Of a DNA stretch of 64,000 bases, positions 10,714-19,012 are shown in pieces; position 1 is the stretch's first letter; each line of letters begins with the position of its first letter. Source of the stretch: Buchnera aphidicola (Chaetosiphella stipae setosa) (GTDB lineage Bacteria; Pseudomonadota; Gammaproteobacteria; Enterobacterales; Enterobacteriaceae); the NCBI RefSeq assembly GCF_964059095.1, contig NZ_OZ060394.1, forward strand, positions 145,345-209,344, written 5' to 3'. The position numbers and the translations under genes were made by a program. The notes under the pieces are model-generated. The model had not been told where the DNA came from and did not search any database. It saw only the letters and a program-made list of their open reading frames with translations.

Positions 10714-11316
10714 TTATATTTTTTTCATTTTTTTTGCAAGATATCTTGAAACGCCTTCAGGAGTAGGTTGCATTCCTTCTTTTTTTATATTCCAGTTTGC
10801 TGGACATACTTCTCCATTTTTTTTGTAAAAAATTAAAGAATCAATCATTCTTAACATTTCTTTAATATTTCTTCCATAAGGAAGATCATTAACAATTTGA
10901 TGTCGAATAATTCTATTTTCATCAATTAAAAAAGATGCTCTTAATGCCATTCCTAATATAGGGTGTTCTATTCCATAAGATTTTTGTATATTTCTTTTAA
11001 TATCAGATGCCATAACGAATTTTATTGGTCCAATTCCTCCTTTTTTATATTTTGTTTTTTGCCAAGCTAAATGAGTAAAAACTGAATCAAATGATATTCC
11101 TATTAATTTTACGTTTCTATTTTTAAATTCTTTATAATATTTATTGAAAGATAAAATTTCTGATGGACAAACAAAAGTAAAATCCATTGGCCAGAAAAAT
11201 AAAACAGCTTTTTTTTTAGATATATATTTTTTAAAATGAAAATTATCAATAATTTTTCCGTTTTTTAAGACTGCAGATGTTATAAAATCAGGAGCTAACT
11301 GAGTAACTAATGTCAT
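10714..11316 (-). CDS. ahpC: typical 2-Cys peroxiredoxin (AhpC/TSA family)
   Basis: Reduces hydrogen peroxide and organic peroxides in the cytoplasm. The peroxidatic cysteine is in DFTFVCPSE (about residue 50) with the catalytic Thr three residues before it and an Arg in LRASFLID. The resolving cysteine is in GEVCPANW near residue 170. At 200 aa it resembles the thioredoxin-peroxidase (TSA) subtype listed in Buchnera as tsa/ahpC rather than the enterobacterial AhpC paired with AhpF; no ahpF is in the window. A GGIG motif is present but the usual C-terminal YF motif reads YL, so sensitivity to over-oxidation is uncertain. A GGAAGGA Shine-Dalgarno sits ahead of the ATG. Confidence 0.93.
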   Translation of the reverse strand: MTLVTQLAPDFITSAVLKNGKIIDNFHFKKYISKKKAVLFFWPMDFTFVCPSEILSFNKYYKEFKNRNVKLIGISFDSVFTHLAWQKTKYKKGGIGPIKFVMASDIKRNIQKSYGIEHPILGMALRASFLIDENRIIRHQIVNDLPYGRNIKEMLRMIDSLIFYKKNGEVCPANWNIKKEGMQPTPEGVSRYLAKKMKKI

Positions 11317-11505
11317 GAAATCCTTCCTTAAGAGGTTATTTTTATATAATGGATATTATATAATAAATTAATTTATTTTTTTGAAAATAAAGTATTTTAT
11401 ATTTTTAATTTTATAATATTTTTTATATTATTTATAGTAAATTTAATTTATTTTTATATTTTTAAATAATCATTTTTTTACAAGAAATAATTTTTTGGAA
11501 ATCTC

Positions 11506-12170
11506 ATGAAAAATAATATTTTTACTTGGAAAAATTTATTAAAAAAAAAAAAAATAAAATTTTTAAAATTATTCAAAAAATTAATTATGAAAGAAATTTT
11601 CAAGACATTTATCCTAAAAAAAAAGATGTTTTTAATGTTTTTCGTTTCACTGAATTTGAACGTATTAAAGTAGTTATTTTAGGACAAGATCCATATTTTA
11701 AACCAAATCAAGCTAATGGTTTATGTTTTTCTGTAAATAAAGGAGTTAATTATCCTCCTTCTTTAAAAAATATATTTAAAGAATTAACTTCGGATATACA
11801 CAAAAACATTAAAATTAAATCTGGTGATTTAAAAAAATGGGCTAAACAAGGTGTTTTTCTTTTAAATTCTATATTGACAGTTTCTCGAAATTCACCTTGT
11901 TCTCATATAAAATATGGATGGGAGGAAATTACAGATTATGTCATATATTTAATCAATCAGTATCATTCTGGAATTATATTTCTTTTATGGGGATTATATG
12001 CACAAAAAAAGATTAATTTAATTAATAAAAATAAACATTATATTTTATGTGCATCACATCCATCTCCTTTTTCTGCATATAGAGGTTTTTTTGGTTGTAA
12101 ACATTTTTCTATTGTAAATAAAATTCTTTTAAAGCAAAAAAAAAAAGTTATTGATTGGAGTATAGATTAG
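11506..12170 (+). CDS. ung: uracil-DNA glycosylase, reading frame broken at an A14 run
   Basis: Removes uracil from DNA as the first step of base excision repair. Family motifs are all present in the long frame: GQDPYFKPNQANG (catalytic Asp), LLWG and HPSPFSAYRGFFG (catalytic His). The ATG at 11506 opens a different frame whose first twelve residues (MKNNIFTWKNLL) match the start of E. coli Ung (ELTWHDVL). The frame changes inside an uninterrupted run of 14 A (11541-11554); one extra A would join both parts into a full-length protein of 221 residues. A TTG at 11526 also opens the long frame (214 aa) but lacks the conserved N-terminus and a Shine-Dalgarno. The product is likely made by slippage, unless this is a sequencing error or an early pseudogene. 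Confidence 0.85.
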
Positions 12171-12198
12171 TTATTTTGATTTTTTTGAAAGTTATTTT

Positions 12199-12603
12199 TT
12201 AGTTTTTTTTTACATTTATATTACATTTTTTTATATTTTTTTTAATTATTTCTTTTAAAGATTGCTTGATTAATATAATTCCTTGAAATTCTGGAATATT
12301 TTCACATTTTTTAGATTTTAATTTATCAATAATTTTTTTAAGATTATTTAACACGATATAAATTTTTTCAAAAAATATTTTTTTTTTTTCTTTTTTTATA
12401 GATTGAATGTTTTCTTGAGTTTTTTTTTTTAAATTTTCAATTTTTGCAAATAATCTTAAAGGAGATTCTTTAATTTTTTTTTTTATTTCGTTAATTTTTT
12501 TTTTTAATTTTTTAATTTTTTTATCTTTTTTTTTTTCTATCTTTTGATTTACGCTATATTTTTCTTGAGAATGTTTTTTTTTTGATTGTTTTTTTTTTTG
12601 CAT
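12199..12603 (-). CDS. grpE: GrpE nucleotide-exchange factor, truncated (no C-terminal beta domain)
   Basis: GrpE exchanges nucleotide on DnaK. The coiled-coil part is recognisable: a Lys-rich N-terminus, the conserved stretch with RLFAKIENLKKKTQENIQ (E. coli RVKAEMENLRRRTELDI), then EKIYIVLNNLKKIIDKL, GIILIKQSLKEII and a stop after NINVKKN. It is 134 aa against 197 in E. coli. The last 55-60 residues, which form the beta domain that contacts the DnaK ATPase lobe, are missing, and only 28 bp separate the stop from the convergent ung gene. The ATG at 12603 has a GGA about ten bases upstream; an in-frame TTG at 12633 is less likely. Buchnera strains often carry two grpE copies, so this may be a decaying one. 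Confidence 0.75.
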   Translation of the reverse strand: MQKKKQSKKKHSQEKYSVNQKIEKKKDKKIKKLKKKINEIKKKIKESPLRLFAKIENLKKKTQENIQSIKKEKKKIFFEKIYIVLNNLKKIIDKLKSKKCENIPEFQGIILIKQSLKEIIKKNIKKCNINVKKN

Positions 12604-12752
12604 TTTTTTTTCCAAAAATATTTTAAATAACAAAAGTAAATTTTTTACATGAATTTTTAATATAAATTTTTTAAAGATTGAAAAAATTCTTTCATCAAAA
12701 AAAAATATAAATTTAATTGGATTTTCGTAATATGATTATAATTATTTTATTT

Positions 12753-13125
12753 TGGAGCTGGCGGGATTTGAACCCGCGTCCAAAAAATTTTTTTTATTAA
12801 TGTACTACATGATTAGTCTTATATAATTTTTTTTCTTTTTCTTTTTTATTAAAGACGTTTAAAAAGAAAAATAGTTTTTTTTTTTAACATAAAAAGCAAA
12901 AACAAACTTTTTATGCGATCTCTAAATTTTATATCCATTATACATAATTTTATTTTAAGAGAAGAAAATAAAATTAAAATGGGCTTTAAAACAGTTTTTT
13001 AAGCTGCTAAAGCGTATTCGTTGTTATTTTTTGCAGATATTTTTTTTCGGTTTTTTAACGAGGCAAACCGAACCTCGTCATGCACACTAATATAAAAATA
13101 TTTTGTCAAATCCAAAATCAGCCCC
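12753..13125 (-). ncRNA. ssrA: tmRNA (SsrA)
   Basis: Trans-translation RNA that rescues stalled ribosomes. The 5' end begins GGGGCTGATTTTGG and the 3' end carries the tRNA-Ala-like T arm (GCGGGTTCAAATCCCGC) and the pairing CAGCTCC followed by the discriminator A. CCA is not encoded. On the minus strand the tag frame is at 13034-12999 and reads AKNNNEYALAA then TAA. The ALAA end recognised by ClpXP-type proteases is kept. The RNA lies between grpE and grxD; smpB is not in the window. Confidence 0.95.
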
Positions 13126-13284
13126 ATAAATATAAATGTTTATAATATTTAATTAAATGAATATCATAAATATTTTAGTATGTTTGTATTATTTAATAAA
13201 TATATTATAAATATATTTTTTTTAATTACAAATAAAATATATTCATTTTATAATCTTATTATTCTTTAATAGAGGTATTTTTTT

Positions 13285-13620
13285 ATGAAAATTATTTCCA
13301 AAATTCAAGATCAAATTAATAAAAATCCTATTCTTCTTTATATGAAAGGTTCTCCTGAATTTCCTAGTTGTGGTTTTTCTGCAAAAGCAGTAAAAATTTT
13401 ATCATCTTTAAAAGTACGATTTGCATATATAGATGTTATTCAAAATCCAGATATTAGAAGAGAATTGCCTATTTTTTCTAATTGGCCAACTTTTCCTCAA
13501 TTATGGATTTCAGGAGAATTAATCGGTGGAAGTGATATTATGGAAGATTTATTTCATCGCGGTAAATTAAAAAAAATTATTAAAAAATGTTTGTTAAAAA
13601 AAAATGAAATTTTAAAATAA
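13285..13620 (+). CDS. grxD: monothiol glutaredoxin Grx4
   Basis: A 111-aa CGFS-type monothiol glutaredoxin that binds a glutathione-ligated 2Fe-2S cluster and takes part in Fe-S trafficking. The active-site motif reads PSCGFSAKA near residues 28-36. Glutathione-binding signatures follow in NWPTFPQLW and the GGSDIM loop. Length is nearly that of E. coli Grx4 (115). AGAGG lies upstream of the ATG. With erpA elsewhere in the window it points to a retained Fe-S delivery route serving NrdB/YfaE and others. Confidence 0.96.
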   Translation: MKIISKIQDQINKNPILLYMKGSPEFPSCGFSAKAVKILSSLKVRFAYIDVIQNPDIRRELPIFSNWPTFPQLWISGELIGGSDIMEDLFHRGKLKKIIKKCLLKKNEILK

Positions 13621-13666
13621 AGAATTATTTTAAATATTTGTTTAAAACATATTTTTTTGAAATTTG

Positions 13667-13713
13667 AAGATATAATGTATAAAATTTTAGAAAAAAATTT
13701 TACATTGTATCTT
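13667..13713. terminator. imperfect hairpin between grxD and rnt
   Basis: AAGATA, AATGTA and AAATT of the left arm (from 13667) pair with the complementary blocks ending at 13713, with one mismatch and two unpaired bases. The structure covers the 3' end of rnt including its stop codon and lies 46 bp after grxD. It is suitable as a bidirectional transcript end for these convergent genes. No T tract follows directly, so function is inferred from position. Confidence 0.45.
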
Positions 13714-14365
13714 TGAAAAATTTTTTATATTTTTTTTTTATAGGCCAACCACCTAATTTTTTCCAACGATTAACAATCTTACAAAATAAATGTGCAGTTT
13801 TTAAAGTATCGTATAAAGCTGAATGCGCTTGATTATTATCAAAAGATAATCCTATTGCTCTACATGCTTTAGATAATACTGTTTGCCCTACTGCTAATCC
13901 GCTTAATGCTGCTGTGTCAAATGTTGCAAACGGATGAAAAGGATTATTTCTGTGTTTTCCTCTTTTGCATGCTTCCATAAGAAAATTATGATCAAAATTT
14001 GCATTATGTGCTACAATAATTCCTTTACTACAGCCATATTTTTCTATTCCTTGATAAATAATTGAGAAAATTTCTTTGAGCGCTTGTTTTTCACTGACAG
14101 CTCCTCTTAACGGATTAAAAGGATCAATTTTATTAAAAGATAAAGCTTCTTTTTTAATTAAAGATCCTTGGAATGGTTTAACATGGAAATGAATTTTTTT
14201 TTCAATGTTTAACCAACCATTTTCGTTCATATTTAATGTAATAACTGCAATTTCTAAAATTGCATCAGTTTTTGGATTAAAACCTGCTGTTTCTACATCA
14301 ATTACAACTGGATAAAATGTTCTAAATCTTTTACTCAATAAACTTTTTTTTTTTATTGTATGCAT
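13700..14365 (-). CDS. rnt: ribonuclease T
   Basis: DEDDh 3'-5' exoribonuclease that trims the 3' ends of tRNAs and 5S/23S rRNA. Exonuclease motifs are DVETAGFN (residues 23-30, catalytic Asp and Glu), [13 protein letters not shown] and [13 protein letters not shown]. The 221 residues compare with 215 in E. coli. Since the tRNAs and tmRNA here do not encode CCA, end trimming by RNase T and CCA addition are both needed. The gene is convergent with grxD. Confidence 0.96.
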   Translation of the reverse strand: MHTIKKKSLLSKRFRTFYPVVIDVETAGFNPKTDAILEIAVITLNMNENGWLNIEKKIHFHVKPFQGSLIKKEALSFNKIDPFNPLRGAVSEKQALKEIFSIIYQGIEKYGCSKGIIVAHNANFDHNFLMEACKRGKHRNNPFHPFATFDTAALSGLAVGQTVLSKACRAIGLSFDNNQAHSALYDTLKTAHLFCKIVNRWKKLGGWPIKKKYKKFFKDTM

Positions 14366-15040
14366 TATTTATTCCAGAATGAAAATATAATTCTAATTTA
14401 TATTAGAAATTTATAAATTTTTTTAGAAAGCGATATCTATAATATAAGTAAAGAATTTTAATTTTAAAGATTAAAATTTAACATATTCATCTTGATATGT
14501 TAAGAATAACAAATAAAATTTTATATAAATATTTCTTCTTGAGTTGAATATTTTAAAAAATATAAATGAAGAAAATTATTTTGTATATAATAAAATTAAA
14601 ATTATTATAAATATTTTTTATCTTTTTTTTAGATAGAAAATATTTTTATTATTTTTTTATTTTTTGATTTTTAAAAATATTTGTATTAAATTTTAATTTA
14701 AAGTAGTTTTAGGAAACTAATATCATTTATAGAATTTTAATATAAATTTATAAACACATAAAATAAATTTTTTATTGAATAAACTGTTGTATGTGATATA
14801 AAATTTTTTAAATATTTTCTAGATATTTAGCATGTCTATTTTTATATATAATAAATTTATTATTTTAAAAATTTTTTAATTACATTTCTTTTAAAATAAA
14901 TCTATTTTTTTATTTTTTTTTTTTTTTTTTTTTTTAAAAAAATATCTTTTTTAAATTTTTATATACATTTGTAGTATATAGAAAAGTATCTTTATTTTTA
15001 AAATATTTTTCATATTAATAATAATTTAGGGTATTAAATT
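14366..15040. other. 675-bp AT-rich spacer without a recognisable gene
   Basis: No reading frame of credible length or family motif in any frame. In less reduced Buchnera chromosomes, from memory, sodA lies between rnt and pth, and the length is about that of sodA. I saw no trace of superoxide dismutase motifs, so decay would have to be nearly complete. The spacer contains an uninterrupted T23 followed by A7. Confidence 0.6.
14913..14942. repeat. T23-A7 homopolymer tract
   Basis: Bases 14913-14935 are all T and 14936-14942 all A. It is the longest homopolymer I noticed in the window and lies about 100 bp upstream of pth. Confidence 0.9.
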
Positions 15041-15574
15041 TTGCAAAATATAAAAATGATAATAGGACTAGGAAATCCAGTGTTAAAATATAATAAAACA
15101 CGTCATAATACAGGAGTATGGTATCTCGAAATGTTATCAAAATTATATAATAAAAAATTTATTAAAATAAAAAAATTTAATGGATATGAAAGTAATATTA
15201 TATATTCAAAAAAAAAAATTATTTTATTTATTCCAGATATTTTTATGAACTTAAATTTTTTACCAATATTAAAAATATCTTCTTTTTATAATATAAAATT
15301 ATCAGAAATGTTAATTATTCATGATGAATTAGATTTAGAACCTGGTGAAGTAAAACTGAAAAATGGTTTTGGAAGTAATGGACATAAAGGATTAAAAGGA
15401 ATTATTCAAGCATTTAAAAAAAAAACTTTTTATCAGCGTTTATCAATTGGGATTGGTAGACCACAGAAAAATTATGTAACATCTGATTATGTTTTATCAC
15501 CACCGGATTTATGTGAAAAAAAAAAAATATTTAAAGCAATTAGAAAATCTATTCTTTCCATTTTTAGTATATAA
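15041..15574 (+). CDS. pth: peptidyl-tRNA hydrolase, divergent active site and shortened C-terminus
   Basis: Releases peptidyl-tRNA that drops off ribosomes. The TTG start at 15041 gives MQNIKMIIGLGNP, matching MTIKLIVGLANP of E. coli, and an AGGG lies ten bases upstream; the ATG at 15056 would remove the first residues of the first strand. With a constant offset of two, the catalytic residues align: Asn12, His22 (TRHNTG), Asn70 (FMNL) and Asp95 (HDELDLEPG). E. coli Asn114, however, is Lys116 here (SNGHKGLKG). At 177 aa it lacks about 17 C-terminal residues of the E. coli enzyme. No upstream partner; ychF follows as in E. coli, so a pth-ychF transcript is likely. Confidence 0.93.
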   Translation: MQNIKMIIGLGNPVLKYNKTRHNTGVWYLEMLSKLYNKKFIKIKKFNGYESNIIYSKKKIILFIPDIFMNLNFLPILKISSFYNIKLSEMLIIHDELDLEPGEVKLKNGFGSNGHKGLKGIIQAFKKKTFYQRLSIGIGRPQKNYVTSDYVLSPPDLCEKKKIFKAIRKSILSIFSI

Positions 15575-15652
15575 ATGATAAAAATTTAATAATTTATAAA
15601 ATTTTTTCTTTTTAATTTTTTTTGAAGATTGTTTCATTTTTTAGGGAAAAAT

Positions 15653-16702
15653 ATGGGTGTAAAATGTGGAATTATTGGTTTACCTAATGTAGGTAAATCT
15701 ACTATTTTTAATATTTTAACAAATTTATCAGTTCCTTCTTTAAATTTTCCTTTTTGTACAATTAATCCAAATATAGGGTTTTCTCCTATTTTTGATAAAA
15801 GATTATTAGAATTAAAAAAAATTATTTGTCCAAAAAAAGTTACTAAAACATTTATTAAAATAGTTGATATTGCAGGATTAGTACCAGGAGCTCATAAAGG
15901 AGAAGGATTAGGAAATAAGTTTTTAGATAACATTAGAGGCGTAGATTCTTTAATTCATGTTGTTAGAGTTTTTCAAGATGAAAATATTATACATATTCAA
16001 AAAAAAATTGATCCTATTAATGATATTAAAATAATTAATACAGAATTAATTTTTTCAGATATAGAAATATGTGAAAAAAGTCTTTTGCTAAATAAACGTA
16101 ACAAATATTTAGATAAAAATATTTTGTTACAAGAAAGAGAATTATTGAAAAAGTGTTTATTACATTTAGAGAAATTTTCTTTTTTAAAAGATGTAAAATT
16201 TTCTGAAATAGAATTATCTTTCCTAAAAAGTTTCAAATTTCTCACATTAAAACCTACATTATTTTTAATTAATTCTGATTCAAAGATCAATGATAAACTG
16301 TTATTAGAGCGAGTGAAAAATTTTTTAAAGAATGATTGTATAAAGATTATTTTTCCGACATCTTATAGTACAAGTGATTTGATAAAAAGAAATCAAGATA
16401 CTAATATTTCTGAAATAATTTCTTCTATTTATCATAATTTAAATTTAAAAACTTTTTTTACTGTTGGTGTTAAAGAAGTTCGAGCTTGGCCATTTTTAAA
16501 AAATTCTTCTGCTGTTGAAGTAGCAAAAATAATACATAGTGATTTTAGTAAGGGATTTATTCGCGCTAAAGTTATTAGTTATTTAGATTTTATAAAATAT
16601 AAATCTGAAAGTAATGCAAAAAAATTTGGAAAAATAAGATTAGAAGGAAAAGATTATATAGTTAAAGATGGAGATATTATACATTTTTTGTTTAATGTAT
16701 AA
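15653..16702 (+). CDS. ychF: ribosome-associated ATPase YchF (Obg family)
   Basis: An Obg-like P-loop protein that prefers ATP and binds ribosomes; its exact role is unsettled. The G1 motif is GLPNVGKST, the switch region DIAGLVPGAHKGEGLGN, and the C-terminal TGS domain ends KDYIVKDGDIIHFLFNV, nearly as in E. coli. The start at 15653 gives MGVKCGIIGLP, matching E. coli MGFKCGIVGLP, with TTAGGG six to ten bases upstream; a frame extension of eight residues from 15629 is not supported. At 349 aa it is about 14 shorter than E. coli (363). The central coiled-coil is Lys-rich and drifted. It forms the second gene after pth. Confidence 0.95.
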   Translation: MGVKCGIIGLPNVGKSTIFNILTNLSVPSLNFPFCTINPNIGFSPIFDKRLLELKKIICPKKVTKTFIKIVDIAGLVPGAHKGEGLGNKFLDNIRGVDSLIHVVRVFQDENIIHIQKKIDPINDIKIINTELIFSDIEICEKSLLLNKRNKYLDKNILLQERELLKKCLLHLEKFSFLKDVKFSEIELSFLKSFKFLTLKPTLFLINSDSKINDKLLLERVKNFLKNDCIKIIFPTSYSTSDLIKRNQDTNISEIISSIYHNLNLKTFFTVGVKEVRAWPFLKNSSAVEVAKIIHSDFSKGFIRAKVISYLDFIKYKSESNAKKFGKIRLEGKDYIVKDGDIIHFLFNV

Positions 16703-16722
16703 AAAAAATTTTATTTTCCTCT

Positions 16723-16747
16723 ATAGAGAGGATTTTTCCCTCTCTAT
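16723..16747. terminator. bidirectional terminator between ychF and thrC
   Basis: ATAGAGAGG (16723-16731) pairs with CCTCTCTAT (16739-16747) around a 7-base loop and is followed on the plus strand by a T-rich stretch. On the minus strand the stem runs into a second CCTCT block (16718-16722) that can pair alternatively with 16727-16731. It sits between two convergent gene ends and is one of the more GC-rich, stable stems in the window. Confidence 0.7.
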
Positions 16748-16755
16748 TTTATTTT

Positions 16756-18054
16756 TTATTTTTTTATTAATATTTTTTTTAACAAATGAAAACTAGGTTT
16801 AATACTATAAGACAGTTCTTTTAAATTAATATAATTTGATGCTGAATTTGGTATTTTTAATTTTATTTGTAAAATTTTTTCAACTGTTTCTTGAAATTTA
16901 ATCGGATGTGCAGTTCCTAAAAAGATTCCATATAAATTTTTTTTTTCTAATGATTTTTTTAGTAATGTATATGCAATAGAAGCGTGCGGTTCAGAGATAT
17001 AATTAAATTTTTGAAATAGTTCTTTAAGATGTTTTTTTGTTGATTTTTCTGATACAGAACCATATTCTAAATGTTTATTAATTTTCCATTTATTTTTTTT
17101 TAGTATTTCTTGTACTCTTGGCCAGTTATTTGGTCTACTAATGTCCATTGCATTTGAAATAGTTGAAATTGTTTTATATGGATTCCATATTCCTGTTTTT
17201 AAATATCTTGGAACAGTATTATTTGAATTTGTAGATAATATAAATTTTTTTACTGGTAAACCCATGGATTTTGCTATTAATCCAGCGGTTAAATTTCCAA
17301 AATTTCCGCATGGTACAGAAATAACTATTTTATTATGAAGGTCTTTAGGAACTAAATGAAATATTTCAAAAAAATAACAAATTTGAGCAAGTAAACGACT
17401 AATATTAATTGAATTAGCAGAATTAAGTTGTGTATATTCTCTAATATCTGAGTCATTAAATGCTTTTTTTACTAATTTTTGACATTCATCAAAATTTCCA
17501 TCAACGGAAATGGTGGTAATGTTTTTTCCTAAAGTACAAAATAATTTTCTTTGTATTGTGCTAATTTTCCCTTTTGGATAAAGTACAACAACTCGAATAT
17601 TTTTCATTTTATAAAATGCGTGCGCTACAGCTGCTCCTGTATCTCCTGAAGTTGCTGTAAGAATAGTAATAGATTTTTTTTCTGTATTTAATAAAGATAA
17701 TATTTGTGCCATAAATCTTGCACCGTAATCTTTAAAAGCTAAAGTAGGTCCATGAAATAATTCACAACATGCAATGTTTTTTTTAATATAAGAAATTTTT
17801 GGACCAGGAAAAGAGAATGATGATTGAATACTTGAATTAATCGTTTTTTTTTTTATTTCAGAACCAATAAACATTGATAAAATTTTTTGACTTCTTGTAA
17901 TAAAATTTTTATTAATTAATTTTTTTATTTTTTTTTTAGAAATCTTTGGGATAATTTCTGGAAAAAATAAACCTTGTTTTTTTCCTAAACCTAATTTTAT
18001 TGCTTGAGTGAAATTCACTTTTTCTTTAATATCTTTAAGATTATATAAATTCAT
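16756..18054 (-). CDS. thrC: threonine synthase
   Basis: PLP enzyme that converts phosphohomoserine to threonine, the last step of the pathway. The PLP lysine is in ELFHGPTLAFKDYGARF near residue 107, and TATSGDTGAAVAHAF and SVPCGNFGNLTAG bind the cofactor phosphate. Its 432 residues equal the E. coli length (428). It follows thrB by 8 bp and is the last gene of the thrA-thrB-thrC operon, ending at a hairpin shared with ychF. Confidence 0.97.
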   Translation of the reverse strand: MNLYNLKDIKEKVNFTQAIKLGLGKKQGLFFPEIIPKISKKKIKKLINKNFITRSQKILSMFIGSEIKKKTINSSIQSSFSFPGPKISYIKKNIACCELFHGPTLAFKDYGARFMAQILSLLNTEKKSITILTATSGDTGAAVAHAFYKMKNIRVVVLYPKGKISTIQRKLFCTLGKNITTISVDGNFDECQKLVKKAFNDSDIREYTQLNSANSINISRLLAQICYFFEIFHLVPKDLHNKIVISVPCGNFGNLTAGLIAKSMGLPVKKFILSTNSNNTVPRYLKTGIWNPYKTISTISNAMDISRPNNWPRVQEILKKNKWKINKHLEYGSVSEKSTKKHLKELFQKFNYISEPHASIAYTLLKKSLEKKNLYGIFLGTAHPIKFQETVEKILQIKLKIPNSASNYINLKELSYSIKPSFHLLKKILIKK

Positions 18055-18062
18055 TATTTTTT

Positions 18063-18995
18063 TTATCCTATTTCTCTTGCACCAAAAGAATCTATTTTAC
18101 AAATATGAGAAAATCCTTCTTTTGTTTGTATATAATTTTCTAGAAAATAGTTTTGGATTTTTTTAGCATTTTGTTTATTTGTAGTAATTGAAAAAAGAGT
18201 AGGTCCTGAACCAGAAATTCCATGAGCTAAAGAGCCTATTTTTTTTAAGTTTTTTTTATGTTGAATAAATCCATGAATTAATTTTTTTCTAAAAGGTTCT
18301 GCTATAACATCTTTTATAGAAGATATTGCTAAATCTGACCTTTTAGTATAAGAAGAATATAAAAATTTTGAAATATTTTTCCCATATTGAATACATGTTT
18401 TTCTTTTGTATAAATTTGGTAAAATAGATCTAGATTTTTCTGTAGATAATTTTGTTCCTGGCCACGCGATAATCCAGAACCATTCTTTAAAATATGGAAT
18501 TTTTTTAGAAATATTTTTTTTTGTATTTAAAATTAATTGCATTCCACCAAGATAAGATGGCGCTACATTATCGTAATGTTTTTCACCCGATATTTTTCCT
18601 TCTAATGATCCCATAATTTTTAATAATTTATTTCTATTTAAAGGTTTATTAAAAAGAGTATTTAAAGCAACTAATGTAGATACGATAGAAGATGCACTAG
18701 ATCCAAGACCAGAACTTATAGGTAAATTTTTTTGAAGAATTATATGTATTTTATTTTTTTTTTTATGAATTTTTTTAAAAAATAAAGAGCATGCTTTCCA
18801 TACAATATTTTCTTTTTGAGATTGTGGTATTTCTTGAGAGAATTGTCCAGTATTAGTTAATTGAAATTTATGAGATGATTTTATAGTAATAATATCTCCT
18901 AAAAGTGTATTATTTATTGGAGTAATTGCAGCACCTAGGATATCAAATCCAACTCCTACATTTCCAATAGATGCTGGTGCATATATTTTTATCAT
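18063..18995 (-). CDS. thrB: homoserine kinase
   Basis: GHMP-family kinase that phosphorylates homoserine. The ATP-binding loop is LPISSGLGSSASS near residues 90-102, and the C-terminal GHMP motif is HGISGSGPTLFSI. Length is 310 aa as in E. coli. It is placed 17 bp after thrA and 8 bp before thrC. Confidence 0.97.
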   Translation of the reverse strand: MIKIYAPASIGNVGVGFDILGAAITPINNTLLGDIITIKSSHKFQLTNTGQFSQEIPQSQKENIVWKACSLFFKKIHKKKNKIHIILQKNLPISSGLGSSASSIVSTLVALNTLFNKPLNRNKLLKIMGSLEGKISGEKHYDNVAPSYLGGMQLILNTKKNISKKIPYFKEWFWIIAWPGTKLSTEKSRSILPNLYKRKTCIQYGKNISKFLYSSYTKRSDLAISSIKDVIAEPFRKKLIHGFIQHKKNLKKIGSLAHGISGSGPTLFSITTNKQNAKKIQNYFLENYIQTKEGFSHICKIDSFGAREIG

Positions 18996-19012
18996 TTTAT
19001 ATATTCCATATA

